A DNA stretch of 64,000 nucleotides from an uncultured Caulobacterales bacterium (GCA_903884425.1 CAISEP010000020.1:124001-188000), one strand, 5' to 3'. Positions 1-9,775 are shown, counted from the stretch's first letter. Program-made: numbers and translations. Notes: generated by a model from the letters alone, not told the origin.

Positions 1-1
1 C

Positions 2-328
2 CTGGCCGAGACCCCTGCGGATGCGCACCGCACGCCGGGGCGGCTGGTGGCCCACTATGCCCCGGACGCGCCGGTGCGCCTCGACGCCACGGAGGCCCGG
101 CCGGGGGAGGTCTATCTGAGCTTCGGCACGGGGGCGGAAACCGCGCCGGACCGCTTCAGCCTGAGCGAGACCGGCGACGTGCGGGAGGCGGCCCGGCGGC
201 TGTTCCGCCTGGTCCGCGCCGCCGACCGCCTGGGTCCGACGGCCATTGCCGTAGCCCCGATCCCCGATGTCGGGCTGGGGGAGGCGATCAATGACCGGCT
301 GGCGCGGGCGGCGGGCAAGGTGGGGTGA
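2..328 (+). CDS. L-threonylcarbamoyladenylate synthase, C-terminal part (5' truncated)
   Basis: The 5' end lies outside the window; the open frame enters at base 2 and ends with TGA at 326-328. The visible 108 residues match the C-terminal Sua5 domain that follows the YrdC catalytic domain: a TPGRLVAHYAPDAP segment (the usual linker motif is SPGMxYxHYAP) and a final EAINDRLARAA helix, as in Sua5/TsaC2 proteins (canonical end: AxNDRLxRAA). The family makes threonylcarbamoyl-AMP from threonine, bicarbonate and ATP for t6A37 modification of ANN-decoding tRNAs in the cytoplasm. The catalytic domain cannot be checked here. It converges on the AsnC-like gene across a repeat island. Confidence 0.85.
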   Translation: MAETPADAHRTPGRLVAHYAPDAPVRLDATEARPGEVYLSFGTGAETAPDRFSLSETGDVREAARRLFRLVRAADRLGPTAIAVAPIPDVGLGEAINDRLARAAGKVG

Positions 329-331
329 GTT

Positions 332-420
332 GCGTGGTTCGAGACGGCCCTGACGGGCCTCCTCACCATGACGCAGGGATTTGGGCTTCAACAACGCGCT
401 TCAGCCCGACGAGGACGAAG
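332..420. repeat. Degenerate copy of composite extragenic repeat, locus 1 unit a
   Basis: The stretch begins with TTCGAGACGGCC, a short GGCC..GGCC hairpin and CTCCTCACCATGACGC, the signature of the repeat found at three other loci in the window. The second half has decayed to CCCGACGAGGACGAAGCCC, so the unit is incomplete. It lies directly downstream of the TsaC/Sua5 stop codon. Confidence 0.75.
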
Positions 421-423
421 CCC

Positions 424-552
424 GTGGTTCGAGACGGCCCGTTCCGGGCCTCCTCACCATGACGCAGGTTGGGGTTTTCGAGCCCCATCCTGATCTGATG
501 TGGAACCAACGCGCGTCATCCTGAGGAGGGCGAAGCCCGTCTCGAAGGACGC
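424..552. repeat. Composite extragenic repeat, locus 1 unit b
   Basis: A complete unit, in reverse orientation to the copies at 18 kb and 44 kb. It has two arms that are imperfect inverted repeats of each other: TTCGAGACG...CTCCTCACCATGACGC and GCGTCATCCTGAGGAG...CGTCTCGAA. Each arm has its own small internal GC hairpin, so the whole could fold as a large branched stem. It sits between two convergent genes (stop codons at 328 and 558). Confidence 0.85.
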
Positions 553-557
553 AGTCC

Positions 558-836
558 CTACCGCCGCCCCTCGTCGAGCCGCACCTGCTCCGACGCGCCG
601 AACAGGCGGAAGGCCAGGATGGTGTGGGTGTCGCGGATGCCCGCGATCCGGTGCAGCTTGAAGTTCACGAACTCGCCGATGCTCTGGTCCTCGGCCAGAT
701 AGAACTTGGCCATCAGGTCATAGTCGCCGCTGGTGGAATAGACCTCCGAGGTCTCCTCCAGGGTGTCGATCAGGGCATCGGCCACCTCGTAGGCCCGGCC
801 CAGCTCGCACTTGAACTGCACATAGAGCGGCTTCAT
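558..836 (-). CDS. Stand-alone Lrp/AsnC ligand-binding (RAM) domain protein
   Basis: 92 residues, starting MKPLYVQFKCELG. The protein is only the alpha/beta effector-binding domain of Lrp/AsnC regulators (RAM/ACT-like fold), with the typical STSGDYDLMAKF and GIRDTHTILAF segments, and has no N-terminal helix-turn-helix. Such single-domain proteins bind amino acids and oligomerise but cannot bind DNA through the usual domain. The ATG overlaps the kynB stop by 4 nt (ATGA), so it is translated with the kynurenine genes, and it is the last gene of the train. An inferred role is sensing or modulating an amino-acid signal of this pathway, perhaps by mixing with a full-length Lrp partner. Confidence 0.85.
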   Translation of the reverse strand: MKPLYVQFKCELGRAYEVADALIDTLEETSEVYSTSGDYDLMAKFYLAEDQSIGEFVNFKLHRIAGIRDTHTILAFRLFGASEQVRLDEGRR

Positions 837-1489
837 CCGATTTCCTCCTGCCCCCCGTCCAGGGTCCGCAATACCGCCCGGACCGGGCTGGCATCGGCAC
901 CGGCCAGCTTCAAGGGAAGGGCGATCAGTTCGTAGCGGCCTTCGGCCACATCGTCGAGCACCAGACCCTCGAGAATCGCCAGACCCCGGCGGGCCACCGC
1001 GTGATGAGCGGGCAGGTCCTTCGAGGTCTCCGGGTCCAGGGAGGGAGCATCGACGCCGATCAGCACGCCCCCCTGCCCGGCCAGGACCTCGATCAACTCC
1101 GGCGACGGGGTGGCGAAGGCGTCGGGCCACCGGTCATGGGGGAACCGCACGAAGGTGCGCAGGATCAGCCGCACCGTGTCCGGCCGCAGCCGTCCGGCCA
1201 CGTCCTGCGGCGTGATCCGGAGCGCACCGCAGGCGGTCACGTCGATGACCTGGGCCGGACCCAGATAGGGGACGAGCCCCACCGCCGCCATATCCGCGCC
1301 CCGGGGATCATAGTGCAGGGGGGCATCCGCATGGGCCCCGGTGTGGGTGGACAGGGTCAGGCGGCTGACATTCACCGGACAGTCGTCCGACAGGGCCCAG
1401 GTCCGCTCCGCCGCAAAGGCCGTGTCCCCCGGCCAGACGGGCAGGCCCGGATGCAGGGTCTGGCTGATGTCGATCAGGCGTCCGGTCAC
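833..1489 (-). CDS. kynB: Kynurenine formamidase (arylformamidase)
   Basis: 218 residues from a GTG start 8 nt after the kynU stop; KynB proteins are about 209-213 residues. It belongs to the cyclase family of metal-dependent hydrolases: DISQTLHPGLPVWPGD at the N-terminus, the metal-binding HTGAHADAPLH motif near residue 55, and GVDAPSLDPETSKDLPAHH in the C-terminal half. It hydrolyses N-formylkynurenine to kynurenine and formate in the cytoplasm. It lies directly after kynU and is coupled to the AsnC-like gene. No tryptophan dioxygenase gene (kynA) is in the window, so the first step must be encoded elsewhere. Confidence 0.93.
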   Translation of the reverse strand: MTGRLIDISQTLHPGLPVWPGDTAFAAERTWALSDDCPVNVSRLTLSTHTGAHADAPLHYDPRGADMAAVGLVPYLGPAQVIDVTACGALRITPQDVAGRLRPDTVRLILRTFVRFPHDRWPDAFATPSPELIEVLAGQGGVLIGVDAPSLDPETSKDLPAHHAVARRGLAILEGLVLDDVAEGRYELIALPLKLAGADASPVRAVLRTLDGGQEEIG

Positions 1490-1497
1490 GGGCCGCC

Positions 1498-2739
1498 TCA
1501 GGTCACGGCCTGGCGCACGGCGAAGCGCCGGTCCCGCCAGCGCTCCTCCCGCATGATCCGCACCAGGATCTCCACGGCGTCGAACACGTCCGTATGCGAC
1601 AGATAGAGGGGGGTGAAGCCGAACCGCAGCCGGTCGGGGGCCCGGAAGTCGCCGATCACCCCGTCTGCGATCAGGGCGGCCATGATCGGGTAGCCGTCGG
1701 GATGGGCGAGGCTCACATGGCTGCCCCGGTCGGCGGCGTTGCGTGGACTGACCAGCTGGAACACCCCGGGCAGGCGCGCCTCCAGCAGATCGAGGAACAG
1801 GCCGGAAAGGGACATGGACTTGGCCCGCACCTGCGCCATCTCCACCCCGTCGAAGGTGGCGACGCCGCAGTCCAGCGCGGTCATGGCCAGGACCGACGGG
1901 GTGCCGCACAGCACTCGGCCGATCCCCGCCGCCGGCTGATAGTCGTCGACGAAGGCAAAGGGGGCCGCATGGCCCATCCAGCCGGACAGGGGCTGGCGCA
2001 GGCCGTCCTGGTGGCGGCGGGCCACATAGGCAAAGGCCGGGGCCCCCGGTCCCCCGTTCAGGTACTTGTAGCCGCAGCCCACCGCCAGGTCGGCCCCGGC
2101 CCCGGTCAGGTCCATGGGCAGGGCCCCGGTGGAGTGGCTGAGGTCCCACAGGGTCAGGGCACCCGCCGCCTGGGCCCGTGCGGTGAGGCCCGCCATGTCG
2201 AACACCTCGCCCGAGGTGTAGTGGACATGGGTCAGGACCAGCACGGCGACGGTCTCGTCCAGGGCCTCGGCGATCCGGTCCCGGGGAACGCATTTCAGCT
2301 CCACCGCCCCGCCCAGCTGGGCGCAGAGCCCCTGCAGCATGTAGAGGTCGGTGGGGAAGTTGCCGGGCTCGGACAGGATCACCCGCCGCCCGGGCCGCAG
2401 GGCCACGGCAGCACTGGCCAGCTTGAACAGGTTGACGGAGGTGGAGTCGGTCACCACCACCTCGTCCGCCCCGGCCCCGATCAGGCGCGCGATCCGGGCC
2501 CCGACCCGCAGGGGGGCGTCGATCCAGCCCGCGCTGTTCCACGACCGGATCAGGCCCCGGCCCCAGGCCTCCTGTGTCTGTTGCGCGAGGGCGTCCGCCG
2601 TGGCCCTCGGCAGGGCTCCCAGGGAATTGCCGTCCAGGTAGATCACGCCCTCGGGCAGGTCGAACCGGTCCCGGGCAAAGGCCAGGGGGTCGTCCCGGTC
2701 CAGGGCCGCGCAGGCCTCGCGGGTGAGTGGCGCGGTCAC
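1498..2739 (-). CDS. kynU: Kynureninase
   Basis: 413 residues, normal for the family. It is a PLP-dependent fold-type I enzyme that cleaves L-kynurenine to anthranilate and alanine (or 3-hydroxykynurenine to 3-hydroxyanthranilate). Visible signatures are YLDGNSLGALP near residue 34, VTDSTSVNLFKL near 96, WDLSHSTGALP near 198 and the PLP-lysine in GCGYKYLNGGPG (Lys225). The GTG start overlaps the DUF2891 stop by 4 nt (GTGA), so translation is coupled to the upstream 5-oxoproline genes. With kynB next, the pair gives the anthranilate branch of tryptophan breakdown. Confidence 0.96.
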   Translation of the reverse strand: MTAPLTREACAALDRDDPLAFARDRFDLPEGVIYLDGNSLGALPRATADALAQQTQEAWGRGLIRSWNSAGWIDAPLRVGARIARLIGAGADEVVVTDSTSVNLFKLASAAVALRPGRRVILSEPGNFPTDLYMLQGLCAQLGGAVELKCVPRDRIAEALDETVAVLVLTHVHYTSGEVFDMAGLTARAQAAGALTLWDLSHSTGALPMDLTGAGADLAVGCGYKYLNGGPGAPAFAYVARRHQDGLRQPLSGWMGHAAPFAFVDDYQPAAGIGRVLCGTPSVLAMTALDCGVATFDGVEMAQVRAKSMSLSGLFLDLLEARLPGVFQLVSPRNAADRGSHVSLAHPDGYPIMAALIADGVIGDFRAPDRLRFGFTPLYLSHTDVFDAVEILVRIMREERWRDRRFAVRQAVT

Positions 2740-3755
2740 GGCGTCTCGCTCAGCGCCAGCAGGGCAAAGCTTGCCAGCCAGTGCTCCCCCATATAGTCCC
2801 CGGCCACATGGTCGAGGGCGGCGGCCAGGTGCCGGGCGCGGGCGTCCATCAGTGGCTCCCAGGCGGAGTGTTCCTCCGTCAGCACCGCGGCGATCTTGCC
2901 GAAGGCCCAGGCCCGGGACAGGTTCAGCCCGTCCAGATGGGCGATCTTGCCGTCCGTCCGGTCACTGACCCGGACCGGCTCGAACAGGGTGGCGGGGCGC
3001 TCTTCCTCCGCATCCGGAAGAAAGCCGTCGAACCATTCGGCGAAGTCCTCCGCCACGATCAGGTCGGCCATCAGGGCCGCTTCGGTGAGGGCGGGGGAGA
3101 GGAAGGCGTCCCCGTCCGGCTCCCAGGCCTGGCAGGCCTCGTCCTCCCCGTACCAGCCGGTAGCGGTCTCGAACACCAGGTCCCACAGGGCCTGGTCGCC
3201 GCAGGTCCGGGCATAGTCCAGGGCCAGGATCAGGGCGAAGGCGGTGTTGGAATGCACCCCCGCCCGCACGGGATAATCCGCCTTCGGAAGATAGCGCATG
3301 AACCGGTCGGCAAAGGCCTCGCCCAGGGGCCTGACCGCCCCGTGCCAGCGGCGGCCTTCGGCGGTGGTGTGCCGCGCCAGTTCCGCCGTCAGGGCCAGCG
3401 CCCAGGCCCAGCCATAGGGCCGCTCGAACCCCGATGAGGACGGCCGGGCCAGATAGGCCACCTCCGCCGCGATCTTCTGCGGCGTCAGGGCGTCATCGAA
3501 CAGGGACTGGATCGCCGGGGCCGCCGCCGCCTTCGGAAACAGCCGCAGCACCCGGGCCAGCAGCCAGTAGCCGTGCACGCAGCTGTGCCAGTCGAAGCTG
3601 CCGTGGAACACCGAGTGCAGGCTGGACGGGGTCTTCGCATCCTCCGCCCCGGTCAGGACGTGGTCCAGCTTGTGCGGGTATTCCCGCGTCACATGCCCGA
3701 GCGCCAGGGCCGCGAAGCGATCCGCCAGGGCCTGGGTCAGTTTCGGTTGCGTCAT
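2736..3755 (-). CDS. DUF2891 family protein
   Basis: 339 residues, cytoplasmic by the lack of a signal peptide or membrane segment. It shows the DUF2891 pattern: REYPHKLDHVL near the N-terminus, HGSFDWHSCVHGYWLLAR with several conserved His and Trp residues, and the alpha-helical repeats RPYGWAWALAL and WYGEDEACQAWEPDGDAFLSP typical of an alpha/alpha-barrel. The biochemical function of the family is not established to my knowledge. The ATG overlaps the DUF979 stop (ATGA) and the stop overlaps the kynU start. It is therefore locked between the 5-oxoproline transporter and the kynureninase, which hints at a hydrolase or isomerase acting on a related metabolite. That role is inference. Confidence 0.88.
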   Translation of the reverse strand: MTQPKLTQALADRFAALALGHVTREYPHKLDHVLTGAEDAKTPSSLHSVFHGSFDWHSCVHGYWLLARVLRLFPKAAAAPAIQSLFDDALTPQKIAAEVAYLARPSSSGFERPYGWAWALALTAELARHTTAEGRRWHGAVRPLGEAFADRFMRYLPKADYPVRAGVHSNTAFALILALDYARTCGDQALWDLVFETATGWYGEDEACQAWEPDGDAFLSPALTEAALMADLIVAEDFAEWFDGFLPDAEEERPATLFEPVRVSDRTDGKIAHLDGLNLSRAWAFGKIAAVLTEEHSAWEPLMDARARHLAAALDHVAGDYMGEHWLASFALLALSETP

Positions 3756-4711
3756 GGTTTCGGGAACACCAGAAAATACATGAGCGCCGTATTGCCGGCG
3801 AGCAGAAGCGCCGCCGTGGGGGCCTGGGCGCGGATCACCCCGTAACGATCTCGTAGCTGAAGAAGGGCTGCCGGTACCAGATTGAAATTGGCGGCCATGG
3901 GGGTGACCAGGGTGCCGCAGAAGCCCGACAGCATGCCGATGGCCCCCATCACCGCCGGATCCCCGTGAAACCGCCCGACGATCAGCGGCAGGCCGATGCC
4001 GGCGGTCATCACCGGAAAGGCGGCGAAGGCATTGCCCATGACGATGGTGAACAGGGCCATGCCCAGGCAGTAGACCAGCACCACGGACAGGCGGTCCGGA
4101 CTCGGCAGGGCGGTTGCCACCAGATGGCTGACCGCCGTTCCCACTCCGGACAGGGCGAAGACGGCCCCCAGCGCCGCCAGCAGCTGGGGCAGCAGCGCCG
4201 CCCAGCCCACGGCCTGCAACAGGCCCCGGGCCGACTGGACCGGATCGGTCAGGGGTCGGCGCAGCAGGCCCATGGCGAGGGCGAGCGCCGCCAGCACCCC
4301 CAGGGCCAGGCCCGCCATGGCCGGCAGGCTCTTGGCCACCGGGGACAGGAGTGGCGCGCCGCCGATCCGGACCTGCGGTAGGACGAGGCTGGCGACCATG
4401 GCCACCACGGGCAGGGTCAGGGCCGGGACGAACAGCTTCCAGGCCGGGGCCGGCTGGAAGTCCGGGCGAACGTCCCCCTCGCCCTTGCCCCCTTCCAGCG
4501 CCCCGCTGGCCGCCAGCCCCACCAGGCCCAGCACCAGGGCCCCATTGGCCGCGTCCCCCAGTTGCCCGCCCAGCAGGAAGCTGACGGCCAGCAGGAAATA
4601 GAAGCCGGCGCGGACCATGCCGCGACGCTCGCCGGGATCCAGACCGACGGCCAGGGCCACCCCCATGAATAGTAGCCCCGCCAGGGCATAGACCGCGTCG
4701 AGGGGGATCAT
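3752..4711 (-). CDS. 5-oxoproline transporter subunit, DUF979 family
   Basis: 319 residues, almost entirely hydrophobic, with roughly nine to ten membrane segments. The segment VMGNAFAAFPVMTAGIGLP and the GFCGTLVTPMAANFNLVPAALL loop are typical of DUF979 proteins. DUF979 and DUF969 occur as adjacent partners and have been linked by genome context to 5-oxoproline (pyroglutamate) uptake; that fits here, since a 5-oxoprolinase gene lies just upstream. It overlaps both neighbours by 4 nt. The start ATG was chosen from the overlap with the DUF969 stop. Confidence 0.9.
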   Translation of the reverse strand: MIPLDAVYALAGLLFMGVALAVGLDPGERRGMVRAGFYFLLAVSFLLGGQLGDAANGALVLGLVGLAASGALEGGKGEGDVRPDFQPAPAWKLFVPALTLPVVAMVASLVLPQVRIGGAPLLSPVAKSLPAMAGLALGVLAALALAMGLLRRPLTDPVQSARGLLQAVGWAALLPQLLAALGAVFALSGVGTAVSHLVATALPSPDRLSVVLVYCLGMALFTIVMGNAFAAFPVMTAGIGLPLIVGRFHGDPAVMGAIGMLSGFCGTLVTPMAANFNLVPAALLQLRDRYGVIRAQAPTAALLLAGNTALMYFLVFPKP

Positions 4712-5412
4712 CGCCCGCCCCGCCGCAGCCGCCGGTCGAGCGCCAAGAGCCGCGCCCCATGGATCAGCAGGGCGAGCGCCGCCGTGGGCAGGGCCCAGAC
4801 GGAGATGGCGAGGGGCGACACCTCGTGCCCGCCGCCGGCCAGCACGCCGCGGATCAGCAGCACCGACCCGAAGGCGATGAAGATGTCCTCGCCGAAGAAC
4901 ACCGCCACATTGTCCGTGGCCGCCGCATGGGCGCGGACCAGGTCGCGCTGGTCCGGCGTCAGGCGCGGATCGGCCATGGCATCCCCCGCCGCCTCGGCCA
5001 TGGGGGCGATCAGGGGACGGACCATCTGGGCCTGGCCGCCCAGTGCCGTGAGGCCGAGCGCGGCGGTGACCTGCCGCACCATGAAATAGGACAACAGCAG
5101 TTGGCCGACAGTCATGGCCCCGCCCCCGGGGCCGCGGAAGCGGGCCACCGCCTCCCGCGCCCGGTCCCGCAGGCCCGCGCGCTCCAGCACCCCGACCACC
5201 GGCGTCACCAGCCAGATCAGGCTCACATAACGGTTGTCGTTGAAGGCCTTGCCCAGCGCCGCCAGCACCTGCAGCGGGGCCAGACCCGCCGCCAGGCCGG
5301 ACGAAAAGGCCGCTGCCACCACCACGGCCAGCGGGTTCAGCCGGACCATGAAGCCTGCCACCAGCACCCCGACACCGATCAGCGGCCAAAGGTCCGGTCC
5401 GTGGGCGTGCAT
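4708..5412 (-). CDS. 5-oxoproline transporter subunit, DUF969 family
   Basis: 234 residues, an inner-membrane protein with about six hydrophobic segments. The conserved NDNRYVSLIWLVTPVVGVLERAGL and TDNVAVFFGEDIFIAFGSVLL regions identify DUF969, the usual partner of DUF979. Together the two are thought to form a 5-oxoproline transporter. It starts with ATG two bases after the 5-oxoprolinase stop and overlaps the DUF979 start by 4 nt, so transport and hydrolysis genes are cotranslated. Confidence 0.9.
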   Translation of the reverse strand: MHAHGPDLWPLIGVGVLVAGFMVRLNPLAVVVAAAFSSGLAAGLAPLQVLAALGKAFNDNRYVSLIWLVTPVVGVLERAGLRDRAREAVARFRGPGGGAMTVGQLLLSYFMVRQVTAALGLTALGGQAQMVRPLIAPMAEAAGDAMADPRLTPDQRDLVRAHAAATDNVAVFFGEDIFIAFGSVLLIRGVLAGGGHEVSPLAISVWALPTAALALLIHGARLLALDRRLRRGGR

Positions 5413-5414
5413 GG

Positions 5415-8400
5415 CTAGTCCCCGGTCCCGCGCCGGTCCGCCGGACCGAAGCCGCCGCCCCCGGGGGTCAGCACCCGCACCCGGTCCCCCGCCGCCACCG
5501 TTGTCGCCTCTGCCGAACCCAGGGTCTGGACGGTGCCGTCCGTCCGCAGCACCTCGGTCAGGCCGGTGGCCGCCGCCTCGCCCCCTTCCAGGCCGAAGGG
5601 GGGCACGCGGCGGCGGTTGGACAGGATGGCCACGGTCATCGGTTCACGGAACATCAGCAGCCGTTCCACCCCGTCGCCGCCGTGCCAGCGCCCGGCCCCG
5701 CCGGAGCCGCGGCGGATGGCGAACCGCTCCAGCACCACGGGAAAGCGGCTTTCCAGCACCTCCGGATCGGTCAGGCGGGAATTGGTCATGTGGGTCTGCA
5801 CGGCACTGGCCCCGTCGAAGCCGTCCCCTGCCCCGGCCCCGCCGCAGATGGTCTCGTAATACTGCCGCCGGTCGTCGCCGAAGGTGAGGTTGTTCATGGT
5901 CCCCTGGCTGGCCGCCAGCGCCCCCAGGGCCCCGTAGAGGGCGTCGGTGATGGCCTGGCTGGTCTCCACATTCCCGGCCACCACCGCGGCCGGATAGCGG
6001 GGGTTCAGCATCGACCCCTCCGGCGCGATCAGGGTGATGGGCACCATGCAGCCGTCGTTCAGCGGAATGTCGTCATCGATCAGGGTACGGAACACATAAA
6101 GCACCGCCGCCCGGCACACGGACCAGGGGGCGTTGAAGTTGTTGGGCCGCTGCTCGCTGGAGCCGGTGAAGTCCACCACGCAGGTGCGGGCGGCGCGATC
6201 GACCCGCACGCTCACCGCGATCACGGCCCCGTCATCCATCTCCAGCCGGAACTGGCCGTCCTGCAGCCGGTCGATGACCCGGCGCACGGCCTCCGCCGCA
6301 TTGGCCTTCACATGGCCCATATAGGCCTCGACCACCGCCCGACCCTGGGCGCGCATCAGGTCCACCAGCGCCGTGGCGCCGGAGACGCAGGCCGCCACCT
6401 GGGCCTTCAGATCGGCGATGTTCTGGTCGGGGTTGCGGGCGGGCCAGTCCCCGGACGCCAGCAGGCGGCGGACGTCCGCCTCCAGGAAGCGACCGTCGCG
6501 GACCAGGAGGACGTTGTCGATCAGCACCCCCTCCTCCTCCACCGTGCGGCTCATGGGGGGCATGGAGCCCGGCGTGATCCCGCCGATGTCCGCCTGATGC
6601 CCCCGGGCGGCGACAAAGCCCAGGCGCGCGCCGGAGCCGTCGAACACCGGCATGATCACGGTCACGTCCGGCAGGTGGGTCCCGCCATTGTAGGGGGCGT
6701 TCAGCATGTAGACGTCACCCGGGCGCAGGCCCCGACCGTCCTTCAGCCGCGCGGCCATCACCGCCCGGACGCTGTCCCCCATGGAGCCCAGGTGCACCGG
6801 CATGTGCGGCGCATTGGCGATCAGGGCCCCGTCCCGGTCGAACAGGGCGCAGGAGAAGTCCAGCCGCTCCTTGATGTTCACCGAATAGGCGGTGTTCTGC
6901 AGGGTCACGCCCATCTGCTCGGCAATGGTCATGAACAGGTTGTTGAACACCTCCAGCCGGACCGGGTCGAGGCGGGTGTCGCCGGGTTCGCGGACGATGG
7001 CGGCGTGGTGCTCCAGGATCAGGCAGCGGTCCGCGTCCATGAAGGCCCGCCAGCCGGGCTCCAGCACCGTGGTGGCGGTGTCCTCCCGAAGGATGGCAGG
7101 ACCGTCGATGCGCATGCCGGGCTTCAGCCGGTCCCGGTCGTGGACGGGCACGCGGACCGTGACCCCGTCGAAGCGCACATCGGCCTGTCTCAGGGGCGGC
7201 GGCGGCGGCACCGGCGCGGCCGCCCGCAGGTCGTGGCGGAAGATGTCCACCGGGGAGGTGACGGCCACCGCCTCCGCGGCCAGGGTCTCCACCACCAGGG
7301 CCCGGTCGGGGGCGATGAAGCCGAACTGGCGCTGATGGGCCGCCTCGAAGCGGGTCTGCAGGGCCTCCGCGTCCTCGTCAAAGGGCAGGATCAGGGGGGT
7401 GTCGGCCCCGGCATATTTCACATGGGCGGTGCACCGCGCCTCCACCACCGCCTGGCCCACGGCCTGCGGGTCCAGGGCGTCGATCGCGGCCCGGGACAGG
7501 CGGTCGAGCACCCGGCGCATCTCCGCGACCCGGTCCTGGGCCAGGGGCAGCTCCACCGTCTGTTCCCGAAGCGCGGCCACGTCCGCCAGGCCCATGCCAT
7601 AGGCGGACAGGACGCCCGCCAGGGGATGGATCATCACCTGCCGGATGCCCAGGGCCTCCGCCACCAGGCAGGCGTGCTGCCCCCCCGCCCCGCCGAAGGA
7701 GACCAGGGTGTAGTCCGCCACGTCGTGGCCCCGCTGGATGGAGATCTGCTTGATGGCCCGGGCCATGTTCTGCACGGCGATGGCGATGAAGCCCTCCGCC
7801 AGGGCCTGGGGATCGGCGGGGGCCCCGGTGGCGGCGGCCACCTCCGCGGCCAGGGCGTCGAAGCCCCGGCGGACGGCGTCGAGGTCGGGGGGCTGGTCCG
7901 CGTCCGGCCCGAACACGGCGGGAAACAGGTCCGGCTGCAGCTTGCCCAGCAGCAGGTTGCAGTCGGTGACCGTCAGCGGCCCGCCCCGGCGATAGGCGGC
8001 CGGTCCCGGGTCGGCCCCGGCGGACTCAGGCCCGACCCGAAGCCGCGCCCCGTCGAACCGGCAGATGGAGCCGCCCCCGGCCGCCACGGTGTGCAGGCTC
8101 ATCATCGGACTGCGCAGGCGCACCCCGGCCACCGTGGTCTCGTAGGCCCGCTCATAGGTCCCGGCATAGTGGGCCACATCGGTGGAGGTGCCCCCCATGT
8201 CGAAGCCGATCAGCCGGTCGAAGCCCGCGAGCTTGGCGGTCTCCACCATGCCCACCACCCCGCCGGCCGGGCCGGACAGGACCGCGTCCTTGCCCCGGAA
8301 GGCGGCGGCGTCGCTCAGGCCCCCGCTGGACTGCATGAAGAACAGGCGCACGTCCCGGCCGAGATCGGTGCTCACCCGGTCGATATAGCGGCGCAGGATG

Positions 8401-9044
8401 GGCGACAGATAGGCGTCCGCCACCGTGGTGTCTCCCCGGCCGACCAGCTTGATCAGGGGGCTGACCTCGTGGCTGACGGAGACCTGGGTGAAGCCGACCT
8501 CCCGGGCGATCTGCGCCACCAGGGTCTCGTGCGCGGTGTGGCGAAAGCCGTGCAGCAGGACAACGGCAATGGCGCGGAAGCCCCGGGCATGGGCCTCGGC
8601 CAGATCGTGGCGGATCTTCGCCGGATCGGGGGCGCGCAGCACCTGGCCGTCATGGGTGACCCGCTCGTCGATCTCCACCACCGCGGAATGCAGCAGGTCC
8701 GGCAGCACGATCTTCCGGTCGAAAAGCCGCGGCCGGGCCTGATAGCCGATCCGCAGGGCATCCCCGTGACCGGCGGTGATGGCCAGCACCGTCGGCTCGC
8801 CCTTGCGCTCCAGCAGGGCATTGGTCGCCACCGTGGTGCCCATCTTCACCGCCTGGACCGGCGGGGTCTGGCCCGGCACGCAGTCCGCCAGGATGCGGCG
8901 CACCCCCTCGGTGGCGGCATCGGCATAGTGCTCCGGGCTCTCGGACAGGAGCTTGCGCACCACCAGCGTTCCGTCGGGGGCGCGGCCGATCACATCGGTG
9001 AAGGTGCCGCCGCGATCGATGAAGAAGGACCAGGCGCCGCTCAA
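5415..9044 (-). CDS. ATP-dependent 5-oxoprolinase (fused HyuA-HyuB type)
   Basis: 1209 residues from a TTG start. The N-terminal half is a HyuA-like ASKHA ATPase ([12 protein letters not shown] at the very start, [14 protein letters not shown] near residue 280, [11 protein letters not shown]) and the C-terminal half is HyuB-like ([34 protein letters not shown]). Length and order match eukaryotic OPLAH and bacterial single-chain 5-oxoprolinases, which open 5-oxoproline to glutamate using ATP. Fused hydantoinases are look-alikes, but the DUF969/DUF979 neighbours favour 5-oxoproline. I chose TTG at 9044 because it places the IDRGGTFTD motif about eight residues from the start, as in homologues; an ATG at 9089 would overlap the upstream gene by 38 nt. 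Confidence 0.92.
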   Translation of the reverse strand: MSGAWSFFIDRGGTFTDVIGRAPDGTLVVRKLLSESPEHYADAATEGVRRILADCVPGQTPPVQAVKMGTTVATNALLERKGEPTVLAITAGHGDALRIGYQARPRLFDRKIVLPDLLHSAVVEIDERVTHDGQVLRAPDPAKIRHDLAEAHARGFRAIAVVLLHGFRHTAHETLVAQIAREVGFTQVSVSHEVSPLIKLVGRGDTTVADAYLSPILRRYIDRVSTDLGRDVRLFFMQSSGGLSDAAAFRGKDAVLSGPAGGVVGMVETAKLAGFDRLIGFDMGGTSTDVAHYAGTYERAYETTVAGVRLRSPMMSLHTVAAGGGSICRFDGARLRVGPESAGADPGPAAYRRGGPLTVTDCNLLLGKLQPDLFPAVFGPDADQPPDLDAVRRGFDALAAEVAAATGAPADPQALAEGFIAIAVQNMARAIKQISIQRGHDVADYTLVSFGGAGGQHACLVAEALGIRQVMIHPLAGVLSAYGMGLADVAALREQTVELPLAQDRVAEMRRVLDRLSRAAIDALDPQAVGQAVVEARCTAHVKYAGADTPLILPFDEDAEALQTRFEAAHQRQFGFIAPDRALVVETLAAEAVAVTSPVDIFRHDLRAAAPVPPPPPLRQADVRFDGVTVRVPVHDRDRLKPGMRIDGPAILREDTATTVLEPGWRAFMDADRCLILEHHAAIVREPGDTRLDPVRLEVFNNLFMTIAEQMGVTLQNTAYSVNIKERLDFSCALFDRDGALIANAPHMPVHLGSMGDSVRAVMAARLKDGRGLRPGDVYMLNAPYNGGTHLPDVTVIMPVFDGSGARLGFVAARGHQADIGGITPGSMPPMSRTVEEEGVLIDNVLLVRDGRFLEADVRRLLASGDWPARNPDQNIADLKAQVAACVSGATALVDLMRAQGRAVVEAYMGHVKANAAEAVRRVIDRLQDGQFRLEMDDGAVIAVSVRVDRAARTCVVDFTGSSEQRPNNFNAPWSVCRAAVLYVFRTLIDDDIPLNDGCMVPITLIAPEGSMLNPRYPAAVVAGNVETSQAITDALYGALGALAASQGTMNNLTFGDDRRQYYETICGGAGAGDGFDGASAVQTHMTNSRLTDPEVLESRFPVVLERFAIRRGSGGAGRWHGGDGVERLLMFREPMTVAILSNRRRVPPFGLEGGEAAATGLTEVLRTDGTVQTLGSAEATTVAAGDRVRVLTPGGGGFGPADRRGTGD

Positions 9045-9051
9045 GGCCGCT

Positions 9052-9753
9052 TCACAGCTCCACCAGTCGGTCGGACACGGCGTTGGCATGAGGGCCGGTG
9101 GAGGGGAAGTGCTCCGCCAGGGCCGCGCCGCAGATATCCACGGCCGCCACGAAGCCCCGGACCGGATCCCCGGCCTTCATGCCCGACCGCACTGCGGCCA
9201 CCGCGGCGTGCCAGACCTTGTCGCCGACCTTCCGGTGGATGGCCGGCTCGGCCACGATCTCCACCACCCGGTCGTCCAGGCTGGCGAAGATCAGGACGCC
9301 GGTTGCGTCGGCCGTGGTGTGGAGGCCAGTGGCCACGTACTGGGCCCACGCCGCCTTGTGCACCCGGTGACGCTTCAGCGTGCCGGGGGTCAGCAGCCGC
9401 CGCAGGGCCGGGATGGTGGCCAGACCGGCCACCAGGGTGAACAGCAGCGCCTGGACCACCGCATAGCTGTCGAGGATCATGGCCATCTGCGCATCTGTCG
9501 AGGGATCGGCCGCCGCCCAGCCGGACAGGGCCCCGGTGGCGGACAGGACCTCCTGCAGCATGGCGGCCGGATGCAGGCCCAGCGCCAGGGCCACCGGCGG
9601 CAGGACCAGGGCGGCAAAGGCCCCGGCGGCGATGGACACCTCCGGATAGTGCGACACCTGCCGTGCGAAGACGCAGACGATGTCCCCGTCCGTCGCCGCC
9701 TCCGCCCGGGCCACGGCGGCCATGATGTCCCGTTGCTGGGCTTCCGTGATCAT
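9052..9753 (-). CDS. TPM-domain (TLP18.3/Psb32/MOLO-1) membrane protein
   Basis: 233 residues beginning [21 protein letters not shown] with a GAGG-type ribosome-binding site. The N-terminal [11 protein letters not shown] and the C-terminal [28 protein letters not shown] segments are parts of a TPM-type domain interrupted by two or three hydrophobic segments (about residues 40-65 and 95-120), the arrangement seen in the second TPM gene of LemA-TPM-TPM operons. The molecular role is unknown. It is 22 nt downstream of the other TPM gene and 7 nt upstream of the 5-oxoprolinase start. Confidence 0.85.
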   Translation of the reverse strand: MITEAQQRDIMAAVARAEAATDGDIVCVFARQVSHYPEVSIAAGAFAALVLPPVALALGLHPAAMLQEVLSATGALSGWAAADPSTDAQMAMILDSYAVVQALLFTLVAGLATIPALRRLLTPGTLKRHRVHKAAWAQYVATGLHTTADATGVLIFASLDDRVVEIVAEPAIHRKVGDKVWHAAVAAVRSGMKAGDPVRGFVAAVDICGAALAEHFPSTGPHANAVSDRLVEL

Positions 9754-9775
9754 GCCTGCCTCACAAGATTTGGCC

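Noticed and set aside
5415..9044. The 5-oxoprolinase as a novel gene fusion of hyuA and hyuB
   Set aside because: Single-chain HyuA-HyuB proteins of this length are the normal form of ATP-dependent 5-oxoprolinase.
5682..9440. 1252-codon open frame on the plus strand opposite the 5-oxoprolinase gene
   Set aside because: It is a frame shadow caused by high GC: Gly/His/Arg/Gln-rich, without family motifs, and antisense to a clearly recognised enzyme.
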